Below are positions 6,776-8,894 of a stretch of DNA of 8,894 nt, piece after piece; the stretch's first letter is position 1; each line of letters begins with the position of its first letter. Source of the stretch: Bacteroidota bacterium. GTDB taxonomy: Bacteria > Bacteroidota > Bacteroidia > Chitinophagales > Chitinophagaceae. The translations under genes were made by a program, and so were the position numbers. Location of the stretch: NCBI GenBank assembly GCA_023423015.1, contig JAFAGE010000074.1, positions 1-8,894 on the forward strand. Reading direction: 5' to 3'. The notes under the pieces are model-generated. The model saw only the letters and a list, made by a program, of their open reading frames with translations, was not told the DNA's origin and did not search any database.

Positions 6776-8590
6776 ATGAGAAACCCTTATTTAACCCTAC
6801 TGAAAACCTCTTGGAAATACGCCGGAACCGAGAGAAAAAAACTTGTAATGGTATACGGTATGTTCATCGGGGCAAACGTTATCATCGCAATCAATCCACT
6901 TCTTTTAGGTTGGTTTGTTAACAAGGCGCAGAACGATACCGAAAACATCGGAAAATTTGCGCTCATCTATATTGGATGTTATGTGGTCATGAAACTGGTT
7001 GAATGGAGTTTACACGGACCGGCCCGCGTAATGGAAAGAACGCTGGCCTTCAATCTCAGCCGGAACTTCGTACAGGAAAAATTTCACCAGACACTGCACC
7101 TGAATGCGAAGTGGCACCAGGATAATCATAGTGGAGCCACCATTAACAGGATTCAGAAAGCGTATGGAGCATTGCGCGGATTTTTCGATTGCGGATTCGC
7201 GTATGTACACACCTTTTCTAAATTTATTTTTTCGGTTACTGCCATCGTAATTTTTTCACCGGTGTTTGGATCAATAGCTGTTGCACTAGGTCTTGTTACG
7301 ATTTTTGTAATCTCCCGGTTCGATAAACCATTTATAAAGACGCTGAAGAAACTCAACAAGCGTGAACACGAAGTGAACTCGAACCTGTTCGATACCATTT
7401 CAAACATCAGGACTGTAATTACACTTCGCCTGGAGAGAAGCATGGAGAACGGTCTTCTGGGCAAACTGAAACAGGTATACAGGCCTTTCCGGAAGAATGC
7501 GGTGATCAACGAATGGAAATGGTTTACCGCCGAAATGCTTATCACAGCAATTTATGCCATAGTGGTGTTTGGATATATACTCCAGAACTGGCAACCCGGC
7601 CAGGTGTTTTACATCGCGGGATTGGTGACCTTGCTGGGTTATGTAGGTCAGTTTACGAGCGTGTTTCATAATGTAGCGTCGCAGTACACCGGCCTCATTC
7701 AATCGCAGACCAACCTCGACGAGATCGACAAGATCACTGAAGCTTATGAAACCAGCCACCGTCCCGATCAGCCACATACGGCCCCTGAAAATTGGAATGA
7801 AATGATGCTTTCGAATGTGAGTTTCTCGCATCGGAGTTCATATAGCGATGAGTACGCACCACAAAGCCTGCACAATCTGAATATTCGTTTGAAGAAAGGA
7901 CAGAAGATCGCATTGATCGGCGAAAGCGGCAGCGGAAAAAGCACTTTGCTTTCATTGATGCGCGGACTATACAACCCGGAGAAGCAGGCTGAATTCAGCG
8001 TAGACGATGCACAGTTTCCTCTTGGTGCACTGAACGACTGGTCTACCTTGTTTCCGCAGGAACCAGAGATATTTGAGAATACGCTAGAGTATAATGTAAC
8101 CTTAGGCTTACCGTGCAGCGTAGAAGAAGTAAAAACAGTTTGTGATATCGCACAGCTCACGGACGTGATACGCCAGCTGCCTGAAGGATTACGGACTGAT
8201 ATTCGTGAAAAGGGTGTAAACCTGTCGGGGGGACAAAAACAACGTCTTGCGCTTGCCCGTGGCATACTTGCGGCTCAACAAAGTGAAGTGATTCTCCTGG
8301 ATGAACCTACCAGCAGCGTAGACCCGAAAACCGAGAGAATGATCTATGAAAAAATGTTCAGGACCTTCAGGAATAAGGCAGTAATATCTTCAATACACCG
8401 TATGCACCTGCTCGACCAGTTTGATTACATATACATGCTCGACAAAGGACGCATCATCGAAGAAGGCACATTTGAACAATTACTCAATGAGAGCAAAGCG
8501 TTCAGAAAACTTTGGGAACATCAGCAAACGCAGGTAATTACTTTGCCAGTTGCTGAGCGCGCCGAACTTGCTGAGGTAGCAGCTATGTAG
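6776..8590 (+). CDS. ABC exporter half-transporter (fused membrane and ATPase domains)
   Basis: This 604-residue protein has an ABCB/MsbA-like layout: a membrane domain (about 20-300, with hydrophobic segments near 22-45, 61-78, 143-180 and 250-292) followed by a nucleotide-binding domain (about 340-580). ATPase motifs are intact: Walker A GESGSGKST (382-390), Q-loop Gln428 in FPQEPEIF, signature LSGGQKQR (483-490), Walker B VILLDE (505-510, catalytic Glu510), D-loop SSVD (513-516) and switch His541. The usual A-loop Tyr after the first strand appears to be His352. It should act as a homodimer or heterodimer in the inner membrane; its substrate cannot be told. The ATG at 6776 is preferred to one 62 codons upstream because MRNPYLTLLKTSWKY is a normal exporter start and the upstream extension covers repeat and promoter DNA. 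It is probably monocistronic, since the next gene is convergent. Confidence 0.93.
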   Translation: MRNPYLTLLKTSWKYAGTERKKLVMVYGMFIGANVIIAINPLLLGWFVNKAQNDTENIGKFALIYIGCYVVMKLVEWSLHGPARVMERTLAFNLSRNFVQEKFHQTLHLNAKWHQDNHSGATINRIQKAYGALRGFFDCGFAYVHTFSKFIFSVTAIVIFSPVFGSIAVALGLVTIFVISRFDKPFIKTLKKLNKREHEVNSNLFDTISNIRTVITLRLERSMENGLLGKLKQVYRPFRKNAVINEWKWFTAEMLITAIYAIVVFGYILQNWQPGQVFYIAGLVTLLGYVGQFTSVFHNVASQYTGLIQSQTNLDEIDKITEAYETSHRPDQPHTAPENWNEMMLSNVSFSHRSSYSDEYAPQSLHNLNIRLKKGQKIALIGESGSGKSTLLSLMRGLYNPEKQAEFSVDDAQFPLGALNDWSTLFPQEPEIFENTLEYNVTLGLPCSVEEVKTVCDIAQLTDVIRQLPEGLRTDIREKGVNLSGGQKQRLALARGILAAQQSEVILLDEPTSSVDPKTERMIYEKMFRTFRNKAVISSIHRMHLLDQFDYIYMLDKGRIIEEGTFEQLLNESKAFRKLWEHQQTQVITLPVAERAELAEVAAM

Positions 8591-8591
8591 C

Positions 8592-8619
8592 CATTCGCTA
8601 TTTACGATTCACTATTAAA
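8592..8619 (+). repeat. Four tandem degenerate 7-bp units, consensus NATTYRC
   Basis: Heptamers at 8592, 8599, 8606 and 8613 share AT-T at positions 2-4; the first three fit NATTYRC and the fourth is diverged. The tract fills the 24-bp gap between the convergent ABC and ATPase genes and extends into the last two codons (including the stop) of the ATPase. No hairpin that could serve as a bidirectional terminator is visible. Confidence 0.6.
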
Positions 8620-8894
8620 AGTTTCTCTTAACCAGCTTTTCAATTTCTACAGCAGCGAAAATGATAAATGCTCCGCTTATGCTTATCAACAATTCGGTAA
8701 GTGTGAGCGGCTGCGTTTTAAACACTTCATTGGCAAACGGCAGGTAGATAACACCTAACTGAAGTGCAAACGTGAGCAACACGGCAAACAACAATGGTTT
8801 ATTCGAGAACAACCCTATACTAAAAATAAATTCCCGGTCGCTCCTGATCGCAAATACGTGGCCGAGTTGTGCCAACGATAGAACAGTAAACACC
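8615..8894 (-). CDS. P-type cation-transporting ATPase, C-terminal end (partial)
   Basis: Only the last 92-93 codons are present; the gene runs in from the right edge and stops with TAA at 8615-8617. The sequence matches the C-terminal membrane region of type II P-type ATPases (calcium or related cation pumps). Visible blocks are AQLGHVFAIRSDR, GLFSNKPLLFAVLL, then LGVIYLPFANEVFKTQPL, followed by a last hydrophobic segment (about ELLISISGAFIIFAAVEIEKL) and a short basic tail KRNF. These correspond to the last transmembrane helices and their loops. Catalytic and ion-selectivity motifs lie outside the window, so the cation is undetermined; Ca2+ is the first guess from the FAIRS/GLFSN pattern. 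It is convergent with the ABC exporter and separated from it by 24 bp. Confidence 0.88.
   Translation of the reverse strand, partial: VFTVLSLAQLGHVFAIRSDREFIFSIGLFSNKPLLFAVLLTFALQLGVIYLPFANEVFKTQPLTLTELLISISGAFIIFAAVEIEKLVKRNF

Noticed and set aside
7768..8265. Minus-strand open frame of 165 codons
   Set aside because: It is antisense to the ATPase domain of the ABC exporter, including its signature motif; a shadow of biased codon use.
4848..8590. Esterase and ABC exporter as one operon
   Set aside because: The 299-bp repeat-rich gap with its own promoter-like element argues against co-transcription.

Overview
The window looks like a chromosomal segment from a member of the Bacteroidota, probably a Chitinophagaceae-like lineage. 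The clearest sign is a secreted protein at 2764-4701 that ends in a type B C-terminal domain of the type IX secretion system (T9SS, 'gliding motility-associated C-terminal domain'), a system found in this phylum. Other signs are start codons without evident Shine-Dalgarno sequences and -7 elements resembling TAnnTTTG. The family-level placement is an inference.

Layout. On the minus strand, 4701 down to 1 holds a tight three-gene cluster: a T9SS-exported protein with a seven-fold repeat, a DUF1800 protein, and a DUF1501 protein that runs off the left edge. Gaps are 14 and 32 bp, so the three are probably co-transcribed. A 146-bp divergent spacer (4702-4847) separates this cluster from a plus-strand type B carboxylesterase lipoprotein (4848-6476). 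A 299-bp non-coding stretch rich in degenerate 7-bp repeats follows, then a plus-strand ABC exporter half-transporter (6776-8590). The last 24 bp before the right-hand gene, plus its stop codon, lie in another 7-bp repeat tract. The right edge holds the convergent C-terminal end of a P-type cation ATPase (minus strand, 8615 to beyond 8894).

How the genes may work together. DUF1800 and DUF1501 genes are recurrent neighbours, and both proteins here begin with an RR-containing Tat-like motif. Their biochemical role is not established. The upstream T9SS cargo is built of seven repeats of about 58-60 residues, each with one Ser-x-Asp-Gly loop, which suggests a seven-bladed beta-propeller. The cluster is the best candidate here for a poorly described envelope system: a surface propeller plus two exported or periplasmic partners. 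The esterase, ABC exporter and ATPase look like independent accessory or housekeeping genes.

The main non-coding signal is a set of degenerate 7-bp-phased repeats in all three substantial intergenic spaces outside the minus-strand cluster. They have different unit sequences but the same period. No tRNA, rRNA, CRISPR, insertion sequence or convincing intrinsic terminator was seen.
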